A DNA stretch of 64,000 bases from Candidatus Omnitrophota bacterium (lineage in GTDB: Bacteria > Omnitrophota > Omnitrophia > Omnitrophales > Aquincolibacteriaceae): the NCBI GenBank assembly GCA_903820505.1, contig CAIJHQ010000045.1, positions 1-64,000 on the forward strand, written 5' to 3'. A model generated the notes under the pieces. The model saw nothing but the letters and a program-made list of their open reading frames with translations. It searched no databases and was not told where the DNA came from. The position numbers were made by a program, and so were the translations under genes. How positions within the stretch are numbered: position 1 is the first letter of the stretch; every line of letters begins with the position of its first letter. This document shows, piece by piece, positions 16,576 to 25,779 of the stretch.

Positions 16576-17970
16576 TTAATACGCGTTCCTGAAGGCAAAA
16601 AAAGTCATGAGCAGGATCTCGACGTCCAGGAGCAGCGACCAATTTTCCATGTAGTAAAGGTCGTACTTGATCCGTTCCTCGATCGAGGTGTTCCCCCGCA
16701 GTCCGTGGACCTGCGCCCAACCCGTCAGACCCGACTTGATCTTGTGACGTGCCATGTAGCGGGGCACGCTTTCGCGGAATTTGCCCACAAAGTGCGGACG
16801 TTCCGGCCGCGGACCGACCAGGCTCATCTGCCCCCGGAGAACATTGATCAACTGCGGGAATTCATCCAGGTTCCATCGCCTCAGAAATTCACCGGTCCGG
16901 GTGCGCCGGGCGTCGTCGGCCTTGGCCCACACGGGCCCCGTCTCTTTTTCGGCGTCGACTTGCATCGTCCGGAATTTAAGCAGCTTAAAGACCTGTCCGT
17001 CACGGCCGACGCGCTCCTGCGCATAAAAAACGGGGCCCTTTCCTTCCAGACGGATCAGCAAAGCCACGATCAATCCCAACGGCAGAAAAAGCAGACCCAT
17101 GAAAACCGCTATCACAAGATCGAAGATCCTCTTCATGCATCGGTTCCAGGGATCGTCAAGCGGCAGGGACCGGAAACCCAGCAGAGGAATGTTGCTGACG
17201 TATTCGACGCCTACGTTGCTGGCGATAAGACCGTGGACGTCCGCACCCATCTTGAATTCGATGAAAGCGTCCTCGCAGGTCGCGACAAGGTCCGTGATCA
17301 CCTCCCGGGAGAGGCCCGGATCCAAAAGAACGACCTGATTCGGCTGTAACTTTTGAACGAATTCCTCCCACCGGTCCGTGGAACCGATGACGGGAACATT
17401 CTCGAGCTGCTGCCCCCGGTGCGCGGGATCGTTCGAGAGGACACCGACAGGCACCTGCCCGTAATGCGGATTGTTCCTGGCCCATCGGATAAAGGCCCGG
17501 GCATTTTCATTGAACCCGATGACCAGCACCTCAAGAATGTCTTTTTTCTGCACGCGGCGCCAATATTCCCACTGGATAAGCAGATAGCGTCCGGCGCTGA
17601 TAAAAATGCAGGAAAAAAACCAGAGAAAGACCAGGTAAAGCCTGGAATAAGAGAATTCGCGGTAAAAGAACGTGAAGGACATAAGAATGACCGTCGCATA
17701 AGTCACCGCCTTGATGACCCAAAAGATCTCTTCGATGCGACGCATGTGCCGCGCGGGCTGATAAAGCCTGCACTCCCTGAAGAACCACAGATAGACGGGA
17801 ATGATCCCGATGAGGGCGTGGATGTAATTCCCCAGCGGAGGGACCCCAAGGCTGAGCGGTAACCCGCAAAAAAAACGGGCGACATAGGCGACGAGGAAAC
17901 TCAAGACGATCATGGCGACATCCAACGCCATCGTCCCTACGACCATTCGCCGCTGGTGAGTTGCTCTCAT
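16576..17970 (-). CDS. Undecaprenyl-phosphate sugar phosphotransferase (WcaJ/WbaP type)
   Basis: About 464 residues. The N-terminus has several membrane helices (MALDVAMIVLSFLVAYVARF onward), a middle Rossmann-like region (EVLVIGFNENARAFIRWA) and the C-terminal bacterial sugar transferase domain with KRIFDLVIAVFMG, KLLKFRTM, RTGEFLRRWNLDEFPQ and LVGPRPERP. These enzymes start repeat-unit synthesis by transferring a sugar-1-phosphate to undecaprenyl phosphate. I use the ATG at 17970, which follows GAGG and suits the first helix; a longer in-frame reading would lie in the next gene. Confidence 0.93.
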   Translation of the reverse strand: MRATHQRRMVVGTMALDVAMIVLSFLVAYVARFFCGLPLSLGVPPLGNYIHALIGIIPVYLWFFRECRLYQPARHMRRIEEIFWVIKAVTYATVILMSFTFFYREFSYSRLYLVFLWFFSCIFISAGRYLLIQWEYWRRVQKKDILEVLVIGFNENARAFIRWARNNPHYGQVPVGVLSNDPAHRGQQLENVPVIGSTDRWEEFVQKLQPNQVVLLDPGLSREVITDLVATCEDAFIEFKMGADVHGLIASNVGVEYVSNIPLLGFRSLPLDDPWNRCMKRIFDLVIAVFMGLLFLPLGLIVALLIRLEGKGPVFYAQERVGRDGQVFKLLKFRTMQVDAEKETGPVWAKADDARRTRTGEFLRRWNLDEFPQLINVLRGQMSLVGPRPERPHFVGKFRESVPRYMARHKIKSGLTGWAQVHGLRGNTSIEERIKYDLYYMENWSLLLDVEILLMTFFAFRNAY

Positions 17971-18010
17971 GAACCTCACGTCCTCTGCTGGTAAATGTTG
18001 ACCGATGCGC

Positions 18011-19099
18011 TTACGAGGCCGCGCACGACGGCGCAGATTTGGCGACCGCAGCACGCATATTTTCAAGAAACTGCCCCCGCCCGAACCGCTGGACTTTCCG
18101 GGAAACTTCTTCGGAGACATAATGCTCGCGTTCGAACCGCGCGACGGCCTCCCGGACCGCCTCGGGGGTCTGCGCGTCAAAGAATACGCCGCTCCGGACA
18201 GTTTCCAGGGCACCCCCTCTGCCGAACGCGATCACCGGCGTCCCGCAAGCCTGCGCTTCGAGCGGAACGATCCCGAAATCTTCTTCAGCCGGAAAGATCA
18301 GCGCCCGCGCGCAGGCGTAGGCATCACGCAACTCCTGATCGCTGACACTCCCACGAAATGAGATCTGCGCGCTTTGACTGAGCTTCCGATAGTGGGATTC
18401 CAGCGGCCCTGACCCGATCACCACAAGCTTCCGGTCGAGAGCGTTAAAAGCCTCGATGACCACGTCGAGCCTTTTATACGGAACAAAATGTGAAACTGCA
18501 AGAAAATAATTCTCCCGAGCGCCGCCGGGCTTATACAGGACCGTATCCAACGGAGGATGGACCACTACCGACTCCCGGTTATAAACATCCTTGATGCGTT
18601 TCCGGATATATTCCGAATTCGCGATGAAGAGATCCACCTTCGCGTTCGTCCTGCGGTCCCAGGCCCTGAGCGGATCGAGAACGGCCCGGATCAAAAACCG
18701 CACCGGCAGCGGATAGCGGTTGAAGTAAACGTCCTGGAACCCCCAAAGATAGCGCATCGGAGTATGGCAATAACAGATGTGACACGCCTTCTCGGGAATA
18801 CGGATGCCCTTGGCCACGCAGTGAGAGCTCGAGATGACAAGGTCCGCCGCTTCGATCTTGAGCGAACGGATCGCCAGCGGCAAAAGCGGTAAAAGCCAGC
18901 GGTAGTAACGTTTGATCCCGGGCAAATATTGCAGGAACGAATTCTTGATCCGGTGCCGCTGCAAGTTCGGGCTCAACTTCGTCTTGTCCGAGAACAGCGT
19001 GTAGATGGTCGCGTCGGGATAAAGTTCCGCGATCGCGTCCAAGACCTTCTCGCCCCCGCGCATATGGATCAGCCAGTCATGGACCAAAGCGACCTTCAT
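18011..19099 (-). CDS. GT4 glycosyltransferase
   Basis: A 362-residue GT-B enzyme. The N-terminal part opens VALVHDWLIHMRGGEKVLD and the C-terminal part has AVSHFVPYKRLDVVIEAF and the retaining-GT E-x7-E motif in FPAEEDFGIVPLEAQACG, followed by PVIAFGRGGALETV. Donor and acceptor are unknown; it probably extends the lipid-linked oligosaccharide started by the sugar phosphotransferase just downstream. The start overlaps the stop of the preceding GT4 gene by four bases. Confidence 0.92.
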   Translation of the reverse strand: MKVALVHDWLIHMRGGEKVLDAIAELYPDATIYTLFSDKTKLSPNLQRHRIKNSFLQYLPGIKRYYRWLLPLLPLAIRSLKIEAADLVISSSHCVAKGIRIPEKACHICYCHTPMRYLWGFQDVYFNRYPLPVRFLIRAVLDPLRAWDRRTNAKVDLFIANSEYIRKRIKDVYNRESVVVHPPLDTVLYKPGGARENYFLAVSHFVPYKRLDVVIEAFNALDRKLVVIGSGPLESHYRKLSQSAQISFRGSVSDQELRDAYACARALIFPAEEDFGIVPLEAQACGTPVIAFGRGGALETVRSGVFFDAQTPEAVREAVARFEREHYVSEEVSRKVQRFGRGQFLENMRAAVAKSAPSCAAS

Positions 19100-20217
19100 A
19101 AGCCCCCCGCCAGCACTTTTTCATAAACGGCAGCCGTCTTCCTCGCCGTTTCATCCCAGCTGAACCGTTTGACCCGCTCAAGTCCCTGCACCCGATACGA
19201 TTCCCGAAGTTCGGCGTCATTTTCCATGCGAACCACGGCATCCATCATCGGCGATTCGTCATCCGTATCCACTCGCACCGCGGCGTCCCCCACGACCTCC
19301 GGGATCGAAGAAGCGTTCGTTGCGATCACGGGGGTCCCGCACGCCATCGCTTCCAAAAGTGTCAGGCCGAACCCTTCGTAAAGCGACGGATGGATAAGCG
19401 CCAGCGCCTGATTATAGAACGCGATCAGCTCCTCATGCTCGATCCGCGGCAGATGAATGACATCCGCGTCCGAGGTCAGATCCTCGAGTTCCTCATAACC
19501 CTCAGGATACTTTTTGTCTTTCCGCCCTATCACGACCAGCGGGCTTCGGATCCGTCCTCCCGCCCGGAGCGTCCGGAAGAGCCGCAGAAGCCATTGAACG
19601 TTCTTGTGCGGTTTCAAAAGCCCGACATACAGAAAATAATTTTCCGGGACATTGTATTTCGCCCGCAATGTTTCAAAGGCCGGCTTCAACTCGGCAGGGG
19701 CCATCTCGCGGCAAGCTCCCCCCACTCCTTCATAAACGACCGTGATCTTTTTTGCATCGGCCTTGAATTGCTCGACCAGGTCTTTCTTCGTATGCTCCGA
19801 AACGGCGATGATGTGGTCTGCCAACGTGACGGCCCGCTTAAGCATGGACCCCGCGTACACCGTCTGGAGCGGCGACAAGAGCTGCTTGCGGAAGACCCAA
19901 TGGATGATGTCGTGGATCGTGACCACCAGCTTCGCCGGTCCTTTGAAAAATGGAATATTGTAATGGGGCGCGTGCCAGAGCCGGCAGTTCCGGAGCATCG
20001 CGGGATACGCGAGCTGTTCCTGGATAGAATAAATCGGCGCCATAAAGGGGACGTCCGGGACAAATATCCCCGCGGGGCTGACCTTCCGGCCACACAGCAG
20101 GAGGTCGAGGTCTTTCCGAAGGCCGGTATTTTGGAGCCCTCCAAGCAGTCCGCGAAGATAAGTACCGATGCCCGTGTTATTAATCATCCGGATATCGAGA
20201 GCGATGCGGTGCGGCAT
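19096..20217 (-). CDS. GT4 glycosyltransferase
   Basis: About 373 residues, GT-B fold. It begins HRIALDIRMINNTGIGTYLRG, and the C-terminal domain has YVGLLKPHKNVQWLL, HPSLYEGFGLTLLEAMACGTPV and ATNASSIPEVVGDAA, typical mannosyl/rhamnosyl GT4 features. The start at 20217 is preferred over one 18 codons upstream because it clears the GT9 stop codon and has AGG before it. Part of the repeat-unit assembly operon. Confidence 0.92.
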   Translation of the reverse strand: MPHRIALDIRMINNTGIGTYLRGLLGGLQNTGLRKDLDLLLCGRKVSPAGIFVPDVPFMAPIYSIQEQLAYPAMLRNCRLWHAPHYNIPFFKGPAKLVVTIHDIIHWVFRKQLLSPLQTVYAGSMLKRAVTLADHIIAVSEHTKKDLVEQFKADAKKITVVYEGVGGACREMAPAELKPAFETLRAKYNVPENYFLYVGLLKPHKNVQWLLRLFRTLRAGGRIRSPLVVIGRKDKKYPEGYEELEDLTSDADVIHLPRIEHEELIAFYNQALALIHPSLYEGFGLTLLEAMACGTPVIATNASSIPEVVGDAAVRVDTDDESPMMDAVVRMENDAELRESYRVQGLERVKRFSWDETARKTAAVYEKVLAGGL

Positions 20218-20224
20218 GACGGGC

Positions 20225-21400
20225 CTAGGCCCTTTTCTGAAGTCGTCTGAGAGCGGACAGGATGGCATCAAAAACCTGGTCGACCGTGATCGTTTCCATG
20301 CAGGGATGTCCCTCGACAGGACAGTCGGGCAATCCGCAGGGCGCGCAGGGCACTTCGTGCTGGAGCAGACTCAGCCGCTCGGTCCAGGGATACCAGTAAC
20401 GCATGTCATTCGTTCCGCTCGCCAAGAGAACGATCTCAAGCCCCTGAGCGGCCGCGATATGGGAAGGGCCCGAATCGTTACCGATGAAGACATCACAGGC
20501 GTCAAAAAGCACCGGAAGGTCCCGGAGCGCCGTTTTTCCGCGCATATCGATGAACCGCTCCGAGCGGATCTTGAGGTCCGGCGCTTTGTCCCGATCGTCC
20601 GCGGTCCCGATGAGCACGATCTGCGCGAGCGCTTCCCGGTCGATCTTTTCGATCAGCGCGCGAAAATTCTCGAACGGCCATCGCTTGGACGGATAACCGG
20701 CATCAGGATGGACCACCACGCGCGGAAGCGCCGTCGTGGGCGACATCTGGCCGGTCGTTGCCCAGAATTCCCTGGCCCTTTCCGGAGCATATTCGAACGG
20801 CAGAAGTTTATTGTCCATAGCGATATAAAAGGAACTTAAGAGGCTCAAATTGAGACGCACCTGGTGCAGGCTCGCGTCATAAGGAACATCTTCATTCAAC
20901 AAAAAACCGCCGCCGGTACGGCCAAAGCCGGTGCGGTGGCGCACGCCTCCGAACCACATCAGCAGGATGTTGCGCAGATCGCCACGAAAATCGATCCCGA
21001 GGTCATAGTTCTTCTCCCTCAGAAGAACGACAAGTTCTCTGAACGCAGCCACCTGTTGTGCCACGGCGGCTTTCCGCGAGAACCAACCCTGTTTCACCGG
21101 GATCAGCGCGCTGACCTCTTTCGAACTTTCGAGAAGGGGCGCGATCTCCTCACTTACCGCAAGATCGATGACGGCGTGCGGGAATTTTTTATGAAGCGCG
21201 CGGATCGCGGGTCGCGTCATCACGACATCCCCGATGTGATCGAGACGGATGACCAGGATCCTCTGAACGGAGGCAAGATCGAGCGGCTTGCGAAAGTGCC
21301 GGAACGGAAAGCAGAGTACGCCGCCGATCGCGTCAAAACCGGCGGCCAAAAAGCGCTTCCAAAAACTCTTGAAGGGATACCGCCGCAGGGCCGGAGCCAT
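20225..21400 (-). CDS. GT9 heptosyltransferase-like protein
   Basis: A 391-residue inverting GT-B enzyme. It has ILVIRLDHIGDVVMTRPAIR near residue 48, HPDAGYPSKRWPFENF in the second domain, IGNDSGPSHIAAAQG and the cysteine-bearing tail CAPCGLPDCPVEGHPC found in many GT9 members. Such enzymes add ADP-heptose to LPS inner core; presence of gmhB in the same block supports that, although related GT9 proteins use other donors. It is followed directly by the DUF5989 gene upstream on the transcript. Confidence 0.88.
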   Translation of the reverse strand: MAPALRRYPFKSFWKRFLAAGFDAIGGVLCFPFRHFRKPLDLASVQRILVIRLDHIGDVVMTRPAIRALHKKFPHAVIDLAVSEEIAPLLESSKEVSALIPVKQGWFSRKAAVAQQVAAFRELVVLLREKNYDLGIDFRGDLRNILLMWFGGVRHRTGFGRTGGGFLLNEDVPYDASLHQVRLNLSLLSSFYIAMDNKLLPFEYAPERAREFWATTGQMSPTTALPRVVVHPDAGYPSKRWPFENFRALIEKIDREALAQIVLIGTADDRDKAPDLKIRSERFIDMRGKTALRDLPVLFDACDVFIGNDSGPSHIAAAQGLEIVLLASGTNDMRYWYPWTERLSLLQHEVPCAPCGLPDCPVEGHPCMETITVDQVFDAILSALRRLQKRA

Positions 21401-21406
21401 GTCCGT

Positions 21407-21565
21407 TTAGAAGAGCGTGTAGATGAAAGGTGAGACCGCGGAACCTTGCGAAAAAACGATCAGCGCCCCCAGAAGAAGAAGAACAAGCACGATCGGCGTC
21501 AGCCACCATTTTTTGCGGACCTTCAGAAAATCCCAGAATTCCTTCAGCAAACTTAACTTGCCCAT
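21407..21565 (-). CDS. DUF5989 family small membrane protein
   Basis: A 52-residue protein: FWDFLKVRKKWWLTP, then one membrane helix of leucine/valine, and the conserved end SQGSAVSPFIYTLF. This matches the DUF5989 family, whose genes habitually follow an SxtJ gene and a carbamoyltransferase, exactly as here. The ATG at 21565 has GAGGAGG five bases upstream. Its role is unknown; partnership with the membrane side of a carbamoylation step is inference from gene order. Confidence 0.85.
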   Translation of the reverse strand: MGKLSLLKEFWDFLKVRKKWWLTPIVLVLLLLGALIVFSQGSAVSPFIYTLF

Positions 21566-21657
21566 GCATCCTCCTCAAAAATAATGACGGTGGCGGCTGG
21601 TCTCGATACAGCTTGGGAAAGTATACTACAGATGCCCCGTACGGCGAAAATGAAAAC

Positions 21658-22077
21658 TCAGAACTGTTTCTCGTAATCGCCCGGGTTGTGCGGTTTCTCC
21701 GGACACGCTTTCCAGTAACTCGGGTCCTTTGAAGGAAACCGAAGGTTCAGCAGGTCTTTACCCGTGATCCTGAGGAACAGCGCTATGGGTGTTACCGCGA
21801 TAAAGAAAAGAACGGACAAAAGCACGCGGGTCATGACCCACCCCATCAGGACAGCCAGCGACATCCAGGCCTTCTGCAGAGGCTTCAAAACAGCGGGAAC
21901 CACGGCACCCAGCAGGACAAGCACGAGCCCCGGATACAGAAAATAGGGATAGTGCGCTCTCCCCCGCCACCCAAGAACGACCCCGAGAGCGGCAGACACA
22001 CCGCCCACCACAAAGCCGAACTCCCGGAGTTTTTCTTTTCCCGAATCTATTTTTTTGATCTCGTCAATGATGCTCAT
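21658..22077 (-). CDS. SxtJ family membrane protein
   Basis: A 139-residue protein with about four hydrophobic segments in two hairpins (residues 20-62 and 70-105) and a C-terminal polar part with DLLNLRFPSKDPSYWK. The N-terminal IIDEIKKIDSGKEKLREFG and overall layout match the family named after SxtJ of the saxitoxin cluster, which occurs beside carbamoyltransferases without an established function. It begins four bases after the carbamoyltransferase stop codon. Confidence 0.85.
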   Translation of the reverse strand: MSIIDEIKKIDSGKEKLREFGFVVGGVSAALGVVLGWRGRAHYPYFLYPGLVLVLLGAVVPAVLKPLQKAWMSLAVLMGWVMTRVLLSVLFFIAVTPIALFLRITGKDLLNLRFPSKDPSYWKACPEKPHNPGDYEKQF

Positions 22078-22081
22078 GGCG

Positions 22082-23899
22082 TTAATCCAGTTCGAATTCT
22101 TTCATCCAGTCCGTGTCCTTGCCGAGCGGTTTCTGGCGCGTTTTATCCAAAAGAAAATTCCCGAGAACAAGATGGTCCATGTGCGTCCGCATAAAACACC
22201 GGTACGCGTCTTCCGGCGTGCAGACGATTGGTTCCCCACGCACATTGAATGAAGTATTAATCAATACCGGACAACCCTGTTTTTCCTCGAATTTTTTGAG
22301 AAGTTGATAAAAACGCGGGTGCTGCATCCCAGTGATTGTCTGGACGCGGGCGGAATAATCCACGTGCGTGACCGCCGGGATCTCCGAACGCTTCACATTG
22401 AGAAGTTCGATCCCCTCCAGCTTTTTCTCCTCCGCCGTCATTTCCCGGCGCCGTTCCTTTTTTACCGGCGCGACGAGAAGCATATAGGGGCTCTCGCACT
22501 TCATTTCAAAATAGTTCGAAACCTTTTCCGCCGCCACCGACGGAGCGAAAGGCCGGAAGCTTTCCCGGAATTTTATCTTCAGGTTCATCTGCTCCTGCAT
22601 CTTCGGGGATCGCGGATCGCCGAGGATAGACCTCCCGCCGAGCGCGCGCGGCCCGAACTCCATGGCTCCCTGGAACCAACCGACCACTTTTTCTTTCGCG
22701 AGGAGGTCCGCGACCGATCCCGCGACCTCTTCATCCGCAAGACGCGTGAAGGGAATTTCGTGTTTCTCCAGGTAATCACGGATCTCAGCCTCGGAATATT
22801 CGGGACCCAGGAAGGAGCCCCGCATGGAATCGTTCCGGCCGTCCGCGACGCGCGGATTTTCAAGATATTGATGCCACGCAAAATACGCCGCCCCCAGAGC
22901 TCCGCCCGCATCTCCTGCCGCCGGCTGGATCCAGATATTTTCGAACGGTCCTTCCCGCAACAACCGGCCGTTCCCAACGCAATTGAGCGCGACGCCTCCT
23001 GCGAGACAAATATTTTTCTGACCGGTAATCTTATGAACATGGCGCGCGATACGAAGCATCGCCTCCTCCGTCACTTCCTGGACGGAACGGGCAAGATCCA
23101 TTTCCCGCTGGGTGACACGGGATTCGGGTTTTCGAGGCGGCCCGCCGAAAAGCTTGTGAAAATGACCGTTGGTCATTCGCAGACCGGCGCAGTAATCAAA
23201 ATACTTCATGTTGAGCTTGAAGGAACCATCCTCCTTCAGATCGATCAGTTCTTTCAGGATCAGGTCTTTGAAGAGCGGCCGGCCGTACGGGGCAAGGCCC
23301 ATAACCTTGTATTCCCCGGAATTCACCTTGAACCCCGTGTAATACGTGAACGCCGAATAAAGCAGGCCCAGCGAATGCGGAAACCGGATCTCGGCCTCAA
23401 GATGGATCTTGTTGCCTTTCCCGATGCCGAAGCTGGTCGTGGCCCATTCCCCCACGCCGTCCATGGTCAAGATGGCGGCCTCCTGGAACGGGGACGGAAA
23501 GAACGCCGAAGCAGCGTGCGACTCGTGATGTTCCGGAAAGATCACCTTGCCTTGGAACTTCAGTTCTTCCTGAATGAAATCCTTCATCCAGAGCTTCTGC
23601 TTGATCCACAGGGGCATAGCCTGGAGGAACGACGCAATGCCGTGCGGGGCGAAAGCCAGATAGGTTTCCAGAATGCGTTCGAATTTCAGAAAGGGTTTGT
23701 CGTAGAAAGCGACAACATCAAGATCGGCCGCGGAAATACCGCCTTGCTTCAGGCAAAAATCGATCGCATGCGTCGGGAAAGAAAAGTCGTGTTTTTTGCG
23801 GGTGAACCGTTCCTCCTGCGCGGCGGCGATGATCTTCCCGTCGCGAAGAAGACATGCTGCACTATCGTGGTAAAAAGCTGAAATACCCAAAATATTCAT
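22082..23899 (-). CDS. NodU/CmcH family carbamoyltransferase
   Basis: About 605 residues. The N-terminal Kae1-like domain runs from ILGISAFYHDSAACLL through EHHESHAASAFFPSPF, TMDGVGEWATTS and GGVALNCVGNGRL; the C-terminal domain has QGAMEFGPRALGGRSILGDPR and LINTSFNVRGEPIV. Relatives transfer carbamoyl from carbamoyl phosphate to sugar hydroxyls via carbamoyl-AMP. The start at 23899 overlaps the stop of a 41-codon ORF that repeats its own first 13 residues (see 23896-24021). The acceptor is probably a surface polysaccharide or its lipid-linked precursor. Confidence 0.93.
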   Translation of the reverse strand: MNILGISAFYHDSAACLLRDGKIIAAAQEERFTRKKHDFSFPTHAIDFCLKQGGISAADLDVVAFYDKPFLKFERILETYLAFAPHGIASFLQAMPLWIKQKLWMKDFIQEELKFQGKVIFPEHHESHAASAFFPSPFQEAAILTMDGVGEWATTSFGIGKGNKIHLEAEIRFPHSLGLLYSAFTYYTGFKVNSGEYKVMGLAPYGRPLFKDLILKELIDLKEDGSFKLNMKYFDYCAGLRMTNGHFHKLFGGPPRKPESRVTQREMDLARSVQEVTEEAMLRIARHVHKITGQKNICLAGGVALNCVGNGRLLREGPFENIWIQPAAGDAGGALGAAYFAWHQYLENPRVADGRNDSMRGSFLGPEYSEAEIRDYLEKHEIPFTRLADEEVAGSVADLLAKEKVVGWFQGAMEFGPRALGGRSILGDPRSPKMQEQMNLKIKFRESFRPFAPSVAAEKVSNYFEMKCESPYMLLVAPVKKERRREMTAEEKKLEGIELLNVKRSEIPAVTHVDYSARVQTITGMQHPRFYQLLKKFEEKQGCPVLINTSFNVRGEPIVCTPEDAYRCFMRTHMDHLVLGNFLLDKTRQKPLGKDTDWMKEFELD

Positions 23900-24021
23900 G
23901 ACGCACTGTCCCAATACTTATCAATTTCTACGAAGTTGAAATTGGGGCTGTCCAAACTACCATTTTTTAAAAAAAAGTTTGGACTGTCGTGGTAAAAAGC
24001 CGAGATGCCGAGGATGTTCAT
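23896..24021 (-). pseudogene. Remnant 5' end of a second carbamoyltransferase gene
   Basis: A 41-codon ORF that starts MNILGISAFYHDS, the same 13 residues as the intact gene downstream but with different synonymous codons, then runs into unrelated sequence and ends in TCATGA, its stop overlapping the ATG of the intact gene. Just after the homologous part is an inverted repeat (23950-23984). The synonymous differences argue against a simple recent copy; more likely it is the stump of a divergent paralogue. Its ATG lies one base past the O-antigen ligase stop. Confidence 0.75.
23950..23984. repeat. Inverted repeat inside the carbamoyltransferase remnant
   Basis: Perfect nine-base arms gtccaaact (23950-23958) and agtttggac (23976-23984) surround a 17-base loop that is itself A/T-rich and partly self-complementary. 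It could be a terminator-like hairpin or the footprint of a small element; neither is proven. Confidence 0.6.
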
Positions 24022-24022
24022 A

Positions 24023-25258
24023 TCAGGATCGGTCCGGACCGGGCCGCTGGCTCGCGAGGAGCACGCCGGCCATGAACCAGAAACTTATCAACGACTGGGG
24101 ACTTTGCAGATTCGTGTCAAAAAGCCCGTAGAGTAAAAAAGCAAGAAGACCGGTCAACATACCGAGCTGCGTCAACTCTTCCGGAGACCCGCGAACCGAA
24201 TTCGCGCAGCGCGCGCCCCTAATAAAGAAAAGGATCAGGAAAAAAAGGAAAGATGAAATACCGGGGATTCCGATCTCGGCCGCAAGCTGGAGATACCCGT
24301 TGTGAGCGTAATAACCCCGGACCCGCCAGCTCTGGTTCGTGTCATATTTCGCATGGGCAACGTTATAAGTATTGATGCCCGTGCCAAGCCATGGTTTCGC
24401 TTTGATAACGTCCAGCGCACGCTTCCAAAGTTCAACACGTTCGACGATGGACTGTTCTTTGGACTCGGCATCCAGATGGATGATCATGCCGCGCGGCGTC
24501 ACCGCAAGTAACGCAAGAAAAAGGACCAGCCCGATCCCGATCGCCTTGAACCAGCGCTTGTACACAAAAAGACAACCCAAGCTGGCGACAAGCGCCACCA
24601 CGGGCCCTCTGCAGCGGGTCAGATAAAGCAAAGTAAAGGCCGCGAGAGCCAGTGCCAGAGCAAAAAGGGAATCTTTTCTGTTCGCGGGATCCTGGAACTC
24701 ACTTAAAACCCGCATCCCAAAGACCGGTATGACGAGGATCAGGAAAGCGGACATCTTTCCAAAATCACCGAACGAACCCACAAGCCGGAGTCCCGCGCTC
24801 GAGTGCTGCGCCGGGAATCCCCGCAGAATGTCTTTGCCGAAAGCGTATTGGACCGAGCAATCGACTGCGACCAAAAGAAATGTGAAAAGGAATGCGCGGT
24901 CGAAACGCCTGCGTGCGTCACCGGCGCGGAACACGTCGGCACACATCAGAAGAACGAGTAACGGTTTTGAGATCTTTAAAATCCCGCGGAAGGCTTGCTT
25001 CGGATATTCCGAGAAGAAGACGGACAGCAAAACAGCCGCAAAAAAGAACGCCAACGGACACCAAAACGTCCAATCAATTTTTTGAGAGATCAGCGGTCGT
25101 GTTCCAACCCGGTAGGCCGCCCAAAAAATCAGCGCGGCCATAAAAGCAATCTCCATAAGGGCGATGGAAAAAGTCGCGCTCGCCCAGAGTACAAGCAAAG
25201 AAACCACGGTCCACTTTTTAAAATCGATCTTTTGAATCATTGCAAGGATTCGGATCAT
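24023..25258 (-). CDS. O-antigen ligase / Wzy_C family membrane protein
   Basis: A 411-residue polytopic protein with roughly ten or more hydrophobic segments. The large periplasmic loop contains KEQSIVERVELWKRALDVIKAKPWLGTGINTYN and YYAHNGYLQLAAEIGIPG, the Wzy_C signature shared by O-antigen ligases (WaaL) and some polymerases. It would attach or polymerise undecaprenol-linked glycans in the periplasm. Sequence does not separate ligase from polymerase. It is the only Wzy_C gene in the window, although two flippases are encoded further on. Confidence 0.9.
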   Translation of the reverse strand: MIRILAMIQKIDFKKWTVVSLLVLWASATFSIALMEIAFMAALIFWAAYRVGTRPLISQKIDWTFWCPLAFFFAAVLLSVFFSEYPKQAFRGILKISKPLLVLLMCADVFRAGDARRRFDRAFLFTFLLVAVDCSVQYAFGKDILRGFPAQHSSAGLRLVGSFGDFGKMSAFLILVIPVFGMRVLSEFQDPANRKDSLFALALALAAFTLLYLTRCRGPVVALVASLGCLFVYKRWFKAIGIGLVLFLALLAVTPRGMIIHLDAESKEQSIVERVELWKRALDVIKAKPWLGTGINTYNVAHAKYDTNQSWRVRGYYAHNGYLQLAAEIGIPGISSFLFFLILFFIRGARCANSVRGSPEELTQLGMLTGLLAFLLYGLFDTNLQSPQSLISFWFMAGVLLASQRPGPDRS

Positions 25259-25275
25259 GGCGAATTAGAGCCCGA

Positions 25276-25779
25276 TCATTTTGAGAATTGGAATATGATA
25301 TTTTCAGCCGGGAACATATAGGTCCAGAAGCGCTCGTAATTTTCAGGGGACCGGTTCGCGAGCCACTGGATTCCCCAGAAACGAAAAGTTTTATAAAAGG
25401 TCAAACGCCATTTCAAGATCTTGATCCGGGGACGCAACTTGTTAGTTAACTCGTGGAACATAAAATAGGAATAAAAAAGCTTGTGCTCTGGCTCTGAGTA
25501 GGCGCAGTGGTTTGAGAAATGAGGCGTTTCGATCAAGGCCCATCCGCCCGGCTTCAGAATACGGTAAATCTCTGCGAGAAATTCCCGGGGATGATCGAGG
25601 TGCTCGATAATATGAATCGCATAGATCTCGTCGGCATGATTATCGGGAAAAGGGTAAGGGAATCGGTTGAGATCATGGACGATATCGGGACCGACCAACG
25701 GATCAATATCAACGCCGATCGCCCCGCTTCTTCTGTCCTTTTTGCAGCCAAAATCAATAATTACCTTTTCAGGCACCAA
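25276..25779 (-). CDS. SAM-dependent methyltransferase, class I
   Basis: A 167-residue protein with motif I IIDFGCKKDRRSGAIGVDID, HIIEHLDHPREFLAEIYRILKPGG and a C-terminal lid. The first codon shown is TTG with GTG immediately after it at 25776; no ATG fits. It overlaps the end of a GT2 fragment by a few bases. The glycine-poor motif I (FGCKKD) is slightly atypical, but the acidic residue of motif II is present. Target probably a sugar or lipid in the surface-glycan pathway, by neighbourhood only. Confidence 0.85.
   Translation of the reverse strand: MVPEKVIIDFGCKKDRRSGAIGVDIDPLVGPDIVHDLNRFPYPFPDNHADEIYAIHIIEHLDHPREFLAEIYRILKPGGWALIETPHFSNHCAYSEPEHKLFYSYFMFHELTNKLRPRIKILKWRLTFYKTFRFWGIQWLANRSPENYERFWTYMFPAENIIFQFSK

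Noticed and set aside
22304-23881. A 525-codon plus-strand open frame
   Set aside because: It lies exactly antisense to the carbamoyltransferase, is rich in arginine and histidine, has no recognisable domain, and is explained by high-GC shadow coding.
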